A stretch of 64,000 nucleotides of DNA from Pseudomonas caspiana. GTDB taxonomy: Bacteria; Pseudomonadota; Gammaproteobacteria; Pseudomonadales; Pseudomonadaceae. Of the stretch, positions 29,980-42,787 are shown one piece after another (the stretch's first letter is position 1; each line of letters begins with the position of its first letter). A model generated the notes under the pieces. That model had not been told where the DNA came from. It saw only the letters and a program-made list of their open reading frames with translations, and made no database searches. Both the position numbers and the translations under genes were made by a program. The stretch covers positions 335,613 through 399,612 of the forward strand of contig NZ_LOHF01000003.1 of assembly GCF_002158995.1 (NCBI RefSeq). Reading direction: 5' to 3'.

Positions 29980-30342
29980 TTAACCGTCCTTCTCGATCTC
30001 ACAGAGTAGCGGATGCTGGCTTTCCCTGGCGTATTGGTTGACCTGCATTGCCTTGGTCTCGGCGATGTCGCGGGTAAACAATCCACATACTGCACGTCCC
30101 TCTGTATGGACGGCCAGCATGACCTTGGTCGCCAGCTCACGATTCAGGTTGAAGAACACCTCGAGCACTTCGACAACGAAATCCATCGGTGTGTAATCAT
30201 CGTTAAATAAAACCACCTTGTACATCGGCGGCGCCTGCAACGTCGGTTTGGCATCCTGAACCGCGGTGCCAGCCGCGTCATCCTCATGGGAATCCGGACT
30301 GTCCTGATTTGATGTTAGTCGAATCTTGTTCATTGCATGCAT
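29980..30342 (-). CDS. clpS: ClpA adaptor ClpS
   Basis: 120 aa. ClpS captures N-degron substrates (Leu, Phe, Tyr, Trp) and delivers them to ClpAP. The binding pocket region [19 protein letters not shown] and the [19 protein letters not shown] segment are intact. The N-terminal ~35 residues are a flexible extension. Start: ATG 30342 (MHAMNKIRL) matches the MHA start I recall in other pseudomonads; ATG 30333 is possible. Neither has a strong ribosome-binding site. Confidence 0.95.
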   Translation of the reverse strand: MHAMNKIRLTSNQDSPDSHEDDAAGTAVQDAKPTLQAPPMYKVVLFNDDYTPMDFVVEVLEVFFNLNRELATKVMLAVHTEGRAVCGLFTRDIAETKAMQVNQYARESQHPLLCEIEKDG

Positions 30343-30562
30343 GGAAAGAATGGTTCGTTGAGGGCGGATTGAATAATGAGTCGCAGTCTGACCGGTTTTC
30401 AAATGGACCGCCGCGTGACCTTGACTATCGGCTAAACGGTGTTACAAACAATAGAACCCACATTGGGTAAAAAGGGTCCGCGCAGTCAACCAAAATTTTT
30501 TTCGGTCCGGCGGATGAGGTGGATGATACTCCCAACGGAGTCCTTTGCAGAGGGATGTGACT

Positions 30563-30835
30563 ATGCTCAGTGGTAAGGTCAAGTGGTTCAATAATGCAAA
30601 AGGTTATGGCTTTATCCTGGAAGATGGGAAAACCGAGGACCTGTTCGCTCATTTTTCTGCTATCAAAATGGACGGCTACAAAACCCTCAAGGCAGGTCAG
30701 CCGGTGACCTTTGAAATCATCCAAGGGCCTAAAGGCCTGCATGCTGTAAATATCAGCGCGGCCGCAGGCAACACACATTCGCCAAATGAGTCTACCAAGG
30801 CTACTGCGGGCAAGCCCGAGGATGTAACGGCCTGA
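30563..30835 (+). CDS. cspD: Cold-shock domain protein CspD
   Basis: A 90-aa protein with one cold-shock domain (1-~66): RNP1 KGYGFI and the RNP2-like DLFAHFSAI. The last ~22 residues are a polar tail (THSPNESTKATAGKPEDV). CspD proteins bind single-stranded nucleic acid and can inhibit replication in stationary phase. AGAGGGA lies upstream of the ATG at 30563. It is divergent from clpS, an arrangement conserved in many gamma-proteobacteria. Confidence 0.95.
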   Translation: MLSGKVKWFNNAKGYGFILEDGKTEDLFAHFSAIKMDGYKTLKAGQPVTFEIIQGPKGLHAVNISAAAGNTHSPNESTKATAGKPEDVTA

Positions 30836-30872
30836 CCAGAACGCTCCGCTACAATGCGCCAACCTTGAAGAA

Positions 30873-30902
30873 ACGGCCGGCTCAGTCATCTGAACCGGCC
30901 GT
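30873..30902 (+). terminator. Terminator-like hairpin after cspD
   Basis: Arms ACGGCCGGCTCAG and CTGAACCGGCCGT (one mismatch) enclose a 4-nt loop, then CTTCGTTT. The T run is weak. Confidence 0.7.
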
Positions 30903-31005
30903 CTTCGTTTGTACAAGACTGCTTGCCAGACATTCCGACCCTTCGTTATCCACCCCGCCCGCCTGCAAACCTCGACCAACGGCCAATACCCTCGACGACT
31001 TGGAA

Positions 31006-31027
31006 CGCTTAGCATTAATGCTTAGCG
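31006..31027. promoter_or_regulatory. 22-bp near-perfect palindrome upstream of idh
   Basis: CGCTT-AGCATTAATGCT-TAGCG is symmetric apart from one pair, with a perfect 12-bp core (AGCATTAATGCT). It lies 230 bp before the idh start, in a 421-bp gap that otherwise shows only the cspD hairpin. An operator is possible; the regulator is unknown. Confidence 0.4.
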
Positions 31028-31178
31028 CGATGGGTTTGATATACTCCCGGCGTGACTAATGGGTCATAGGGGCCGACCAGTCTGGAAAGAGACTCTGCGC
31101 CCTTGTATGCGTTGCTTGACGCTCGACTGATGCACCCACCATCATCATCGCGAATAAACCTCGACTCAGGCTCACTAA

Positions 31179-33485
<2,307 letters not shown>

Positions 33486-33498
33486 GGTTTTGGCTGCA

Positions 33499-33529
33499 CA
33501 CAAACCCCGGCCTTGCGCCGGGGTTTGTG
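33499..33529 (+). terminator. Terminator hairpin after idh
   Basis: Perfect 13-bp arms CACAAACCCCGGC and GCCGGGGTTTGTG enclose a 5-nt loop, 13 nt past the stop. The stem is strong but the T run is poor. Confidence 0.8.
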
Positions 33530-33558
33530 CACCTGCACTTCATGCATGAAGCGGTTTT

Positions 33559-33634
33559 CTGTAGGAGCTGCCGAAGGCTGCGATAGCATTGTGCCTGACA
33601 CCACGCCATTCGCAGCCTTCGGCAGCTCCTACAG
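33559..33634. repeat. Palindromic repeat, GAGCTGCCGAAGG family
   Basis: Perfect 24-bp arms run over 33559-33582 (CTGTAGGAGCTGCCGAAGG, then CTGCG) and 33611-33634. A 28-nt centre separates them. The same arms recur at 58650-58725 and at 63946 onward. Confidence 0.95.
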
Positions 33635-33669
33635 GGGATTGCGCGCCCAACCTACCGAGCACTTCCCTT

Positions 33670-34116
33670 ATGAACTGGCAAGCCCACGTCACCGTTGCCA
33701 CGATCGTCGAAGATCAAGGCAAATTCCTTTTCGTAGAAGAACTCAAGGGCGGCAAAGCGGTACTCAACCAACCTGCCGGGCATCTTGACCCAGATGAATC
33801 CCTGCAACGCGCCGCCGTGCGTGAAACCCTCGAAGAAACCGGCTGGGATGTTGAGCTGACCAGTGTCATCGGCATTTATCTCTACACAGCACCGAGCAAT
33901 GGTGTGACCTATCAGCGCATCTGCTTCGCCGCCAAAGCCCTGCGCCACCATGCCGACTATCAACTGGACGACGGGATTATCGGCCCGCTGTGGCTCACTC
34001 GTGATGAACTCGTGGCCCAACAGGACCGCTGGCGCAGCGAGCTGGTACTGCGTTGCGTGGACGATTACCTCAACGGTGAACACTTCAGTCTCGACCTGCT
34101 ACGCGACAAGGCGTGA
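33670..34116 (+). CDS. Nudix hydrolase, NudJ-like
   Basis: 148 aa. The Nudix box is GHLDPDESLQRAAVRE then TLEETGW, with all metal-ligand glutamates present. The WQAHVTVATIVEDQGKFLFVEE start and the late SELVLRCVDDYL segment resemble E. coli NudJ, which removes phosphate from thiamine and nucleotide pyrophosphates. It lies directly before mnmA, as nudJ does in E. coli. ATG 33670 gives the usual MNWQ-type start; the frame is open further upstream through the palindromic repeat. Confidence 0.88.
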   Translation: MNWQAHVTVATIVEDQGKFLFVEELKGGKAVLNQPAGHLDPDESLQRAAVRETLEETGWDVELTSVIGIYLYTAPSNGVTYQRICFAAKALRHHADYQLDDGIIGPLWLTRDELVAQQDRWRSELVLRCVDDYLNGEHFSLDLLRDKA

Positions 34117-34176
34117 GACTCGCGCGGCCGGGCCTGTTAGAATCGCGTCCTTTTCGAAGCTACCCATTGAATTCCT

Positions 34177-35307
34177 ATGCCTGATTCAACCCTTTCCGAT
34201 ACTGCACAGAAGCGCGTCATCGTCGGCATGTCCGGCGGCGTAGACTCTTCGGTTTCTGCCGTTCTGCTCATGGAGCAGGGCTATCAGGTGGAAGGCCTGT
34301 TCATGAAGAACTGGGAAGAAGACGATGGAACGGAATACTGCACCGCTCGTGAAGACCTGGCCGACGCCCAGGCCGTGTGCGACAAGATTGGTATCAAACT
34401 GCATACCGCGAACTTCGCCGCTGAATACTGGGACAACGTGTTCGAGCACTTCCTGGCCGAATACAAGGCCGGTCGCACGCCGAACCCGGACATCCTCTGC
34501 AACCGCGAAATCAAATTCAAGGCGTTCCTCGACTACGCCCTGATGCTCGGCGCCGACCTGATTGCCACCGGTCACTATGTGCGCCGCCGGGATATCGACG
34601 GACGCACAGAGTTGCTCAAGGGCCTGGACCCGAACAAGGACCAGAGCTACTTCCTGCACGCCGTCGGTGGCGATCAGATCGCCCGGACACTGTTCCCGGT
34701 CGGCGAACTGGAAAAGCCCGAAGTAAGAGCTATTGCCGAGAAGCACGGCCTGGCGACCGCCAAGAAAAAAGACTCCACGGGCATCTGCTTCATTGGCGAG
34801 CGTCGTTTCACCGACTTCCTGCGCCAGTATCTGCCCGCTCAGCCCGGCGAGATCAAGACCACCGAGGGGGAAGTCATCGGTCGCCACAGCGGCTTGATGT
34901 ACCACACCATCGGCCAACGCCAGGGCCTGGGCATTGGCGGCCTGAAAGACGCCAGCGATGATCCGTGGTACGTGCTGGTCAAGGACCTTGAGAACAACGA
35001 ACTGATCGTGGGTCAGGGCAACGACCATCCCTGGCTGTTCTCCCGCGCCCTGGTGGCTTCACAGATCTATTGGGTCAACCCCATCGACCTGAGCACACCG
35101 CGTCGCCTGACCGCTAAAGTGCGCTATCGCCAAAGCGATCAGCTCTGCACGCTGGAGCAGACCGCCGACGGCTATCGCGCCACCTTCGACGAACCGCAAC
35201 GCGCCGTCACTCCCGGCCAGTCCGTGGTGTTCTACGATGGCGAAATCTGCCTGGGCGGCGGCGTGATCGAAATCGCCGAAGCCTGGCACAGCAAGGACAA
35301 GCGTTGA
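34177..35307 (+). CDS. mnmA: tRNA-specific 2-thiouridylase MnmA
   Basis: 376 aa, full length. The PP-loop GMSGGVDSS activates U34 with ATP. The catalytic cysteines are in [14 protein letters not shown] (near residue 108) and [10 protein letters not shown] (near 206). MnmA makes s2U34 in tRNA-Lys, -Glu and -Gln with sulfur delivered by TusE, encoded with TusBCD earlier in this window. Its stop overlaps the hflD start by one base. Confidence 0.98.
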   Translation: MPDSTLSDTAQKRVIVGMSGGVDSSVSAVLLMEQGYQVEGLFMKNWEEDDGTEYCTAREDLADAQAVCDKIGIKLHTANFAAEYWDNVFEHFLAEYKAGRTPNPDILCNREIKFKAFLDYALMLGADLIATGHYVRRRDIDGRTELLKGLDPNKDQSYFLHAVGGDQIARTLFPVGELEKPEVRAIAEKHGLATAKKKDSTGICFIGERRFTDFLRQYLPAQPGEIKTTEGEVIGRHSGLMYHTIGQRQGLGIGGLKDASDDPWYVLVKDLENNELIVGQGNDHPWLFSRALVASQIYWVNPIDLSTPRRLTAKVRYRQSDQLCTLEQTADGYRATFDEPQRAVTPGQSVVFYDGEICLGGGVIEIAEAWHSKDKR

Positions 35308-35927
35308 TGACCCCGATTCAGGAGCAATTGGTCGCACTGGCTGGCGTATTTCAGGCCGCCGTACTGGTAGACCGTATCGCCAAGACCGGCCAGAGCAGCG
35401 AAGCAGTGCTGGGCTGTATGCTCGGCAGCCTGCTGGTGCAGGACCCCAAAGACACGCTGGACGTTTACGGTGGCGACGATTTGAACCTGCGCGAAGGCTA
35501 CCGCGCGCTGGCCAGCGCTTTGGAACGCGATCCATCGACGCTGCAGCGCGAGCCGCTGCGCTACGCTCTGTCGATGCTCGGTCTGGAACGACAACTGGCC
35601 AAACGCGACGACATGCTGGAAACCGTGGGCAATCGCCTGCCGCAAATCCAGTCACAGGTTGAACACTTCGGCATCGCCCACGAAAACGTCATCGCAGCCT
35701 GTGGCGCGCTGTATCAGGACACCCTGAGCACCCTGCGCCAACGCATTCAGGTGCATGGCGACATGCGCAACCTGCAACAGCCGAGCAACGCCTCGAAAAT
35801 CCGCGCCCTGCTGTTGGCCGGTATTCGCTCTGCTCGCCTGTGGCGACAAAATGGCGGCCATCGCTGGCAACTGGTCGTAAGCCGTCGCAAGTTATTGAAA
35901 GAACTGTATCCATTGATGCATGGCTGA
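35307..35927 (+). CDS. hflD: High-frequency-lysogenization protein HflD
   Basis: 206-aa mostly helical protein of the HflD/YcfC family, recognised by [18 protein letters not shown] at the start, LGCMLGSLL, and the [13 protein letters not shown] segment near the end. In E. coli it is a membrane-associated protein that affects phage lambda CII; its cellular role is unclear. The ATG at 35307 shares a base with the mnmA stop, and the mnmA-hflD-purB order is the same in E. coli. Confidence 0.93.
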   Translation: MTPIQEQLVALAGVFQAAVLVDRIAKTGQSSEAVLGCMLGSLLVQDPKDTLDVYGGDDLNLREGYRALASALERDPSTLQREPLRYALSMLGLERQLAKRDDMLETVGNRLPQIQSQVEHFGIAHENVIAACGALYQDTLSTLRQRIQVHGDMRNLQQPSNASKIRALLLAGIRSARLWRQNGGHRWQLVVSRRKLLKELYPLMHG

Positions 35928-35955
35928 CTTGCCAGGCATTTGCAGACACTGCTGA

Positions 35956-37428
<1,473 letters not shown>

Positions 37429-37448
37429 GCTGCATAACACCATTGCAC

Positions 37449-37473
37449 ACGCCCGGCAGTGCCGGGCGTTTTT
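37449..37473 (+). terminator. Terminator of purB
   Basis: Arms ACGCCCGGC and GCCGGGCGT enclose a 3-nt loop and are followed by a T run. Confidence 0.9.
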
Positions 37474-37512
37474 ATTGCAGTCCCGAAAAGACAATTTTTC
37501 AATAGGTTACAC

Positions 37513-38679
37513 ATGAATCCTGATATTCCTCTTCAACTTCTGGGCGGCATCAGTGCGCGCGTCTTCCTGCGTGACTACTGGCAGAAAAAGCCACTGCTGA
37601 TCCGTCAGGCCCTGCCGGACTTTCAGAGCCCGATCGACCCGGACGAGCTGGCTGGCCTGGCCCTGGAAGAAGAAGTCGAATCGCGACTGGTCATCGAGAA
37701 TGGCGAGCGCCCATGGGAACTTCGTCGCGGTCCGTTCGCGGAAGACGAGTTCAGCAAGCTGCCGGAAAAGGACTGGACTCTGCTGGTTCAGGCCGTTGAC
37801 CAGTTCGTACCGGAAGTCGGTGAACTGTTGGAGAACTTCCGCTTCCTGCCGAGCTGGCGCATCGATGACGTGATGGTCAGCTACGCCGCCCCGGGTGGCG
37901 GTGTCGGCCCGCATTTCGACAACTACGACGTGTTCCTGCTGCAAGGTCACGGCAAGCGCCACTGGCAGATCGGTCAGATGTGCGACTCCGACAGCCCGCT
38001 GCTGCAACACGCCGATCTGCGCATCCTCTCTGACTTCCAGATGACCGAAGAGTGGACCCTGGAACCCGGCGACATGCTCTACCTGCCGCCGCGCCTGGCC
38101 CACTGCGGCGTCGCCGTTGATGACTGCCTGACATACTCGGTCGGCTTCCGCGCCCCAAGCGCTGCCGAAGTGCTGACCCACTTCACCGACTTCCTCAGCC
38201 AGTTCACCCCTGATGAAGAGCGTTATACCGATGCCGACGCGCAACCGGCCAACGATCCGCATCAGATCCAGCACGACGCCCTCGACCGTCTGAAAGCCTT
38301 GCTGGCCGAACACATGGGCGACGAGCGCCTGCTGCTGACCTGGTTTGGCCAGTTCATGACCGAGCCACGCTATCCGGAACTGGTGACAGGCCCGGAACTG
38401 GAGGAAGAAGACCTGCTGAGCAGCCTGGAACAGGGCGCAGTTCTCATTCGCAACCCAAGCGCACGTCTGGCATGGTCCGAAGTCGACGACGACCTGCTAC
38501 TGTTTGCCAGTGGTCAGAGCCGTCTGCTGCCGGGTAGCCTGCGCGAACTGCTGAAAATGATCTGCGCTGCCGATGCCCTGCACAGTGACAACCTCGGCCA
38601 GTGGTTGGCCGATGAAGAAGGACGCAACCTGCTCTGTGAGCTGGTAAAACAAGGAAGCCTGGGGTTTGCCGATGAATAG
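37513..38679 (+). CDS. Ribosomal protein hydroxylase, cupin/JmjC type (RoxA/YcfD-like)
   Basis: 388 aa. The cupin core carries the Fe(II) triad: H134 and D136 in GPHFDNYDVF, and H197 in LAHCGVAVDD. This is the pattern of 2-oxoglutarate oxygenases; E. coli YcfD/RoxA hydroxylates an arginine of ribosomal protein L16. The N-terminal FLRDYWQKKPLLIRQALPDF is a family hallmark, and the helical C-domain is the dimer/winged-helix part. The next gene starts 8 nt before its stop. Substrate inferred by homology. Confidence 0.9.
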   Translation: MNPDIPLQLLGGISARVFLRDYWQKKPLLIRQALPDFQSPIDPDELAGLALEEEVESRLVIENGERPWELRRGPFAEDEFSKLPEKDWTLLVQAVDQFVPEVGELLENFRFLPSWRIDDVMVSYAAPGGGVGPHFDNYDVFLLQGHGKRHWQIGQMCDSDSPLLQHADLRILSDFQMTEEWTLEPGDMLYLPPRLAHCGVAVDDCLTYSVGFRAPSAAEVLTHFTDFLSQFTPDEERYTDADAQPANDPHQIQHDALDRLKALLAEHMGDERLLLTWFGQFMTEPRYPELVTGPELEEEDLLSSLEQGAVLIRNPSARLAWSEVDDDLLLFASGQSRLLPGSLRELLKMICAADALHSDNLGQWLADEEGRNLLCELVKQGSLGFADE

Positions 38680-39097
38680 AACCAACGTGCGTGTCGCCGA
38701 CTGGCACAAAGACAATGCTGACATCCGTCGCGTACGCGATGCTGTGTTTGTCGCCGAGCAGTCGGTGCCGCCAGAGCTGGAATGGGACGCTGAAGACATC
38801 GACGCCATTCACTTCCTGGCCCTGGAGGGTGATTTTGCAATTGGCACAGCCCGCCTGCTGCCAGATGGTGAAATAGGTCGACTGTCGGTACTCAAGGACT
38901 GGCGCGGCATGAAAGTCGGTGAAGCACTGCTCAGTGCCGTCATCAACGAAGCCGAGCGACGCGACCTCAAGCAACAGAAACTCAGCGGTCAGGTACAAGC
39001 CGTCGAGTTCTACGAGCGCTTCGGCTTTACCGTGGTCAGTGAAGAGTTTCTTGAGGCAGGCTTGCCTCACGTGAACATGACCCGCCATTCAGGCTGA
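38672..39097 (+). CDS. GNAT family N-acetyltransferase
   Basis: 141 aa. The acetyl-CoA-binding region is compact: IGRLSVLKDWRGMKVGEALL fits the R/Q-X-X-G-X-G/A pattern in relaxed form (RGMKVG). A C-terminal EFYERFGFTVVSEEFLEAG follows, as in the ElaA-like branch. The substrate is unknown. It overlaps the hydroxylase gene by 8 nt, so the two are translated together; a joint role in ribosomal-protein modification is possible but is inferred only from this coupling. ATG 38672 is preferred over TTG 38666. Confidence 0.85.
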   Translation: MNRTNVRVADWHKDNADIRRVRDAVFVAEQSVPPELEWDAEDIDAIHFLALEGDFAIGTARLLPDGEIGRLSVLKDWRGMKVGEALLSAVINEAERRDLKQQKLSGQVQAVEFYERFGFTVVSEEFLEAGLPHVNMTRHSG

Positions 39098-39108
39098 AAC
39101 GCCCGATT

Positions 39109-39167
39109 AAACGCCCTGCCCGCCTGCTCCAGCTTGTCTATGCTGGTACAGGCTGGCAGGGCGTTTT
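39109..39167 (+). terminator. Terminator of the hydroxylase-acetyltransferase operon
   Basis: Outer arms AAACGCCCTGCC (39109-39120) and GGCAGGGCGTTT (39155-39166) flank an inner CCAGC/GCTGG hairpin; a T run follows. Confidence 0.85.
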
Positions 39168-39250
39168 GCATTCGACGATTCAACTTGCGCGTCTGCAGGC
39201 CGACAAACTGGCAAACTCAGCTCTTTTAGATGTTCCAGGAGATTGGATCT

Positions 39251-39991
39251 ATGTTCCTGCGCACCCTGCTCACCTCGCTGCTGCTGATATGTAGTGTCGG
39301 CGCCATGGCCGCTACCGAAGTGGTTCCCCTTAATTACCGGACCAGTGAGGACCTGCTGCCAGTGGCTAAATCCTTCCTCGGACCGGACGGTTCGGTCAGT
39401 GCTTACAACAACCAGCTGATCGTCAATGCCGAGCCGCGCAAGATCGAAGAACTGCGCGCCCTGCTCTCGCAACTCGACACAGCGCCCAAGCGTCTGCTGA
39501 TCAGCGTCGACACCAGTGATAGCGCGTCACGCAGCAGCATTGGCGTAAACCAGAGCCGCGTCATCAACTACGGCACTGCCAGCCGCGAAGGTGGCGTACA
39601 ACAGGTGCAAGCCAGTGAAGGCGCGCCAGCGCTGATACAAGTCGGCCAGAGCGTGCCGGTCACCACCACCCGAACTGATAACTATGGCTACGCCCAGAGC
39701 AACACCGAATACCGCAACGTGACCCAAGGCTTTTACGTCACAGCCAGTATTACCGGTGACATTGTGCACTTGAACATCAGCACCAATCGGGATCGAGTGA
39801 GCCAGGAACGGTCCGACACCTTCAAAGTACAAAGTACCGACAGTCAGGTCAGCGGCCGCCTCGGCGAATGGATCACTCTGGCGGGCGTGAGCGATCAGTC
39901 AGTTGCTGACCGCCAAGGCAATACGCGGCAGTATTCGACTCAGGGTCGAGAAGACATGACATTGCGCGTAATGGTGCAAACCCTCGACTGA
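39251..39991 (+). CDS. Exported protein with stand-alone secretin N-type domain
   Basis: 246 aa with a signal peptide ending at AMAA (about residue 20). Residues ~22-90 (EVVPLNYRTSEDLLPVAKSF to the LLSQLDTAPKRLLISVD segment) resemble the NolW/N1 domain that precedes the pore of type II/III secretins. The rest (~95-246) is Gln/Ser/Thr-rich and also looks like the following secretin part (VTASITGDIVHLNIS), but it lacks a clear pore-forming end. No secretion genes lie nearby. AGGAGA precedes the ATG at 39251. The function is unknown. Confidence 0.75.
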   Translation: MFLRTLLTSLLLICSVGAMAATEVVPLNYRTSEDLLPVAKSFLGPDGSVSAYNNQLIVNAEPRKIEELRALLSQLDTAPKRLLISVDTSDSASRSSIGVNQSRVINYGTASREGGVQQVQASEGAPALIQVGQSVPVTTTRTDNYGYAQSNTEYRNVTQGFYVTASITGDIVHLNISTNRDRVSQERSDTFKVQSTDSQVSGRLGEWITLAGVSDQSVADRQGNTRQYSTQGREDMTLRVMVQTLD

Positions 39992-40509
39992 ACAAAGGCT
40001 CAAGCAAAATCGGGTACCAAAGGGCCTTTAACTGACTGACTGGTCGCGACAGAGCCAAAATGTAGTGACAACAGAAAAGCACTACAAAACGTTTGACGGG
40101 TCAAAAATGGCGAGGCATGATTGCCTCGCTCCCGCTAATCAGAGGCCCTGAAAAGAGCCTTCGGGTCGCGCTCAAATCCTACGAGCCGATTCGTGTCTGT
40201 ATCGCCCACAAGGCAGTTTGACGAGGTTGCGACTGGAACGAAGTTGTCCTGAGGGACGGAAGCGTATTACGGTCCATCGGCAAAGCTGCCAAGTGACGCG
40301 ACAGGCCCTTGAGTGCCCGACTGCACGCCACAGCTACGCCTTGAACTCGCTCTTCCCGCCTCGAACGACCTCCTTTCACCGCCACCGCGCAAATCAGGCT
40401 CATAACCAGACATCTGATCAGCGAGCAGCCATCCATGTGCCTTCGATATCCGGGGCGTTTTGGCGGAGCAGGACATTCCAACAAAACCTATGTGAAAGGG
40501 GTTTCGCTC
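39992..40509. other. 518-bp gap before aceA, no gene seen
   Basis: No credible coding frame. A hairpin with 8-bp arms GCGAGGCA/TGCCTCGC lies at 40110-40129 and may end the upstream transcript. The rest must hold the aceA promoter; I see no clear operator. Confidence 0.55.
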
Positions 40510-41835
40510 ATGGCACTGACACGCGAACAACAAATAGCAGCGCTCGAGAAAGACTGGGCTGAAAATCCGCGCTGGAAAAATGTGACCCGTACGTATTCCG
40601 CCGCTGATGTCGTCCGCCTGCGTGGCTCGGTTCAACCTGAACACACATTCGCCAGGAATGGCGCGGAAAAGCTCTGGAATCTGGTCACTCAAGGTGCCAA
40701 GCCTTCCTTCCGTCCTGACAAAGACTTCGTCAACTGCATGGGCGCCCTCACCGGCGGACAGGCAGTGCAACAGGTCAAAGCCGGTATTCAGGCGATTTAT
40801 CTGTCTGGCTGGCAGGTGGCCGCCGACAATAACTCGGCCGAGTCGATGTACCCCGACCAGTCGCTGTACCCGGTGGACTCTGTGCCGACCGTGGTCAAGC
40901 GCATCAATAACTCGTTCCGCCGTGCCGACCAGATTCAGTGGAAAGCCGGGAAAGGTCCGGGCGACGAAGGCTACATCGATTACTTCGCGCCCATCGTAGC
41001 GGACGCCGAGGCCGGTTTTGGCGGTGTACTCAACGCCTACGAACTGATGAAAAGCATGATCGAAGCAGGCGCCGCTGGCGTTCACTTCGAGGATCAACTG
41101 GCATCGGTCAAGAAATGCGGTCACATGGGCGGCAAGGTCCTGGTGCCCACCCAGGAAGCCGTACAAAAACTGGTGGCCGCTCGCCTGGCGGCAGACGTTG
41201 CCGGTGTACCGACGATCATTCTGGCGCGTACCGACGCCAACGCTGCTGACCTGCTGACGTCTGACTGCGATCCGTATGACAAACCGTTCGTAACCGGCAC
41301 CCGCACGCACGAAGGTTTCTACAAGGTCCGTGCCGGGCTTGATCAAGCCATTGCTCGCGGCCTGGCCTACGCGCCTTATGCCGACCTGATCTGGTGCGAA
41401 ACCGCCAAACCCGATCTGGACGAAGCTCGCCGTTTTGCCGAGGCAATCAAGAAGGAATACCCGGATCAGTTGCTCTCGTACAATTGCTCACCGTCCTTCA
41501 ACTGGAAGAAGAATCTGGACGACGCGACCATCGCCAAATTCCAGCGCGAGCTTTCGGCCATGGGCTACAAGCATCAGTTCATTACCCTGGCCGGTATCCA
41601 TAACATGTGGCACAGCATGTTCAACCTGGCGCACGACTACGCCCGCAACGACATGACTGCGTATGTGAAGCTGCAGGAGCAGGAGTTCGCCGATGCCGCC
41701 AAGGGGTACACCTTTGTGGCGCACCAGCAGGAAGTGGGCACCGGCTACTTCGATGACGTGACGACCGTGATTCAAGGTGGCGTGTCTTCGGTAACGGCGC
41801 TGACGGGATCTACTGAGGAAGAGCAGTTTCATTAA
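40510..41835 (+). CDS. aceA: Isocitrate lyase
   Basis: 441 aa, close to the E. coli enzyme in length and shorter than the ~530-aa form I recall for P. aeruginosa. It splits isocitrate into succinate and glyoxylate, the first step of the glyoxylate shunt. The active-site motif [10 protein letters not shown] (catalytic Cys) is intact, along with [18 protein letters not shown] and the [13 protein letters not shown] segment. The ATG at 40510 has AAAGGGG upstream. The frame opens earlier at 40435 without family sequence. A hairpin follows the stop. Confidence 0.97.
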   Translation: MALTREQQIAALEKDWAENPRWKNVTRTYSAADVVRLRGSVQPEHTFARNGAEKLWNLVTQGAKPSFRPDKDFVNCMGALTGGQAVQQVKAGIQAIYLSGWQVAADNNSAESMYPDQSLYPVDSVPTVVKRINNSFRRADQIQWKAGKGPGDEGYIDYFAPIVADAEAGFGGVLNAYELMKSMIEAGAAGVHFEDQLASVKKCGHMGGKVLVPTQEAVQKLVAARLAADVAGVPTIILARTDANAADLLTSDCDPYDKPFVTGTRTHEGFYKVRAGLDQAIARGLAYAPYADLIWCETAKPDLDEARRFAEAIKKEYPDQLLSYNCSPSFNWKKNLDDATIAKFQRELSAMGYKHQFITLAGIHNMWHSMFNLAHDYARNDMTAYVKLQEQEFADAAKGYTFVAHQQEVGTGYFDDVTTVIQGGVSSVTALTGSTEEEQFH

Positions 41836-41853
41836 GATCCGCGCCGACCTCAT

Positions 41854-41881
41854 CAGGCCGCCGACATTGGGCGGCCTGTTT
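41854..41881 (+). terminator. Terminator of aceA
   Basis: Perfect 9-bp arms CAGGCCGCC and GGCGGCCTG enclose a 7-nt loop, followed by TTT. Confidence 0.8.
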
Positions 41882-41894
41882 CGCCTGACAAATT

Positions 41895-41965
41895 GCCATC
41901 GCGAGCAAGCTCACTCCTACAGTTACTGGCATTACAACTGTAGGAGTGAGCTTGCTCGCGATGGC
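41895..41965. repeat. Palindromic repeat, GAGTGAGCTTGCTCGCGATGG family
   Basis: Perfect 30-bp arms (41895-41924, 41936-41965) with an 11-nt loop. The right arm reads AACTGTAGGAGTGAGCTTGC, then TCGCGATGGC. This is a third arm type in the window, but with the same CTGTAGGAG end. Confidence 0.95.
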
Positions 41966-42088
41966 GTCATTCTGGTCACAGCAAGACCCACATTCATGGA
42001 GTCACAGCAGAACGCCTATGACTTAGGTATTAACGGAAATCTATAGGTAAATCGCAAAACACCCCAACTAACTACCCTCAACAACAAA

Positions 42089-42103
42089 TGATACTTATTA
42101 TCA
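42089..42103. promoter_or_regulatory. Fur-box-like site upstream of nuoA
   Basis: TGATACT-T-ATTATCA matches the 7-1-7 Fur core TGATAAT-N-ATTATCA at 13 of 14 defined bases, within an extended AAATGATA/TATCATTT palindrome (42086-42106). It lies 261 bp before the nuoA start in an AT-rich region of about 350 bp that has no gene. Binding is inferred. Confidence 0.5.
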
Positions 42104-42338
42104 TTTAGAAAACAGTCCTTCTTCCGTAACTTTTTAGAACGAAACATAATTAGCTTAAACCCCGCCAACCCCCGCCCTGCCTGCTCCAAACCCTCACCCC
42201 AGGCCCGTAAGTGATTAATTGCACAAATTAATTTGATATAGAAAATTTACTTGCCCTGTTTTTGCACATAAAATCACCGAAATTGATTTCGCTGCGACAT
42301 ATCGTCGCTGCATATACTATTTTCAAGCTCAGAGACCA

Positions 42339-42352
42339 TTGATCTCTGTCAA
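42339..42352. promoter_or_regulatory. ANR/FNR-box-like site just before nuoA
   Basis: TTGAT-CTCT-GTCAA matches TTGAT-N4-ATCAA at 9 of 10 bases. It lies 11 nt before the nuoA ATG and overlaps the AAGGAA ribosome-binding site. If real and bound at this position it would repress rather than activate. A chance match is possible. Confidence 0.35.
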
Positions 42353-42363
42353 GGAATGCCAGC

Positions 42364-42777
42364 ATGTCCGAATCGACAGGTTTGATTGCCCACAACTGGG
42401 GCTTCGCCATCTTCCTTTTGGGTGTAGTCGGCCTGTGCGCCTTCATGCTCGGTGTTTCCAGCCTTCTGGGCAGCAAAGCCTGGGGCCGCAGCAAAAACGA
42501 ACCGTTTGAATCCGGCATGCTGCCTACCGGCAGCGCCCGCCTTCGCCTTTCGGCAAAATTCTATCTGGTCGCGATGCTCTTCGTGATCTTCGACATTGAA
42601 GCCCTCTATCTCTTTGCCTGGTCTGTGTCCGTCCGTGAAAGCGGCTGGACCGGATTCGTCGAAGCACTCGTTTTCATAGCAATTCTGTTGGCAGGTCTTG
42701 TCTACCTATGGCGGGTTGGAGCGCTGGATTGGGCTCCTGAAGGTCGCCGTAATCGGCAAGCGAAGCTAAAACAATGA
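42364..42777 (+). CDS. nuoA: NADH-quinone oxidoreductase subunit A
   Basis: 137 aa with three membrane helices. The conserved [13 protein letters not shown] loop and [14 protein letters not shown] helix mark NuoA, which lines the quinone-site and proton-channel entry of complex I. It is the first gene of a complete 13-gene nuo operon that runs to 57304. AAGGAA precedes the ATG. Confidence 0.97.
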   Translation: MSESTGLIAHNWGFAIFLLGVVGLCAFMLGVSSLLGSKAWGRSKNEPFESGMLPTGSARLRLSAKFYLVAMLFVIFDIEALYLFAWSVSVRESGWTGFVEALVFIAILLAGLVYLWRVGALDWAPEGRRNRQAKLKQ

Positions 42778-42787
42778 GGCTTTGGCG

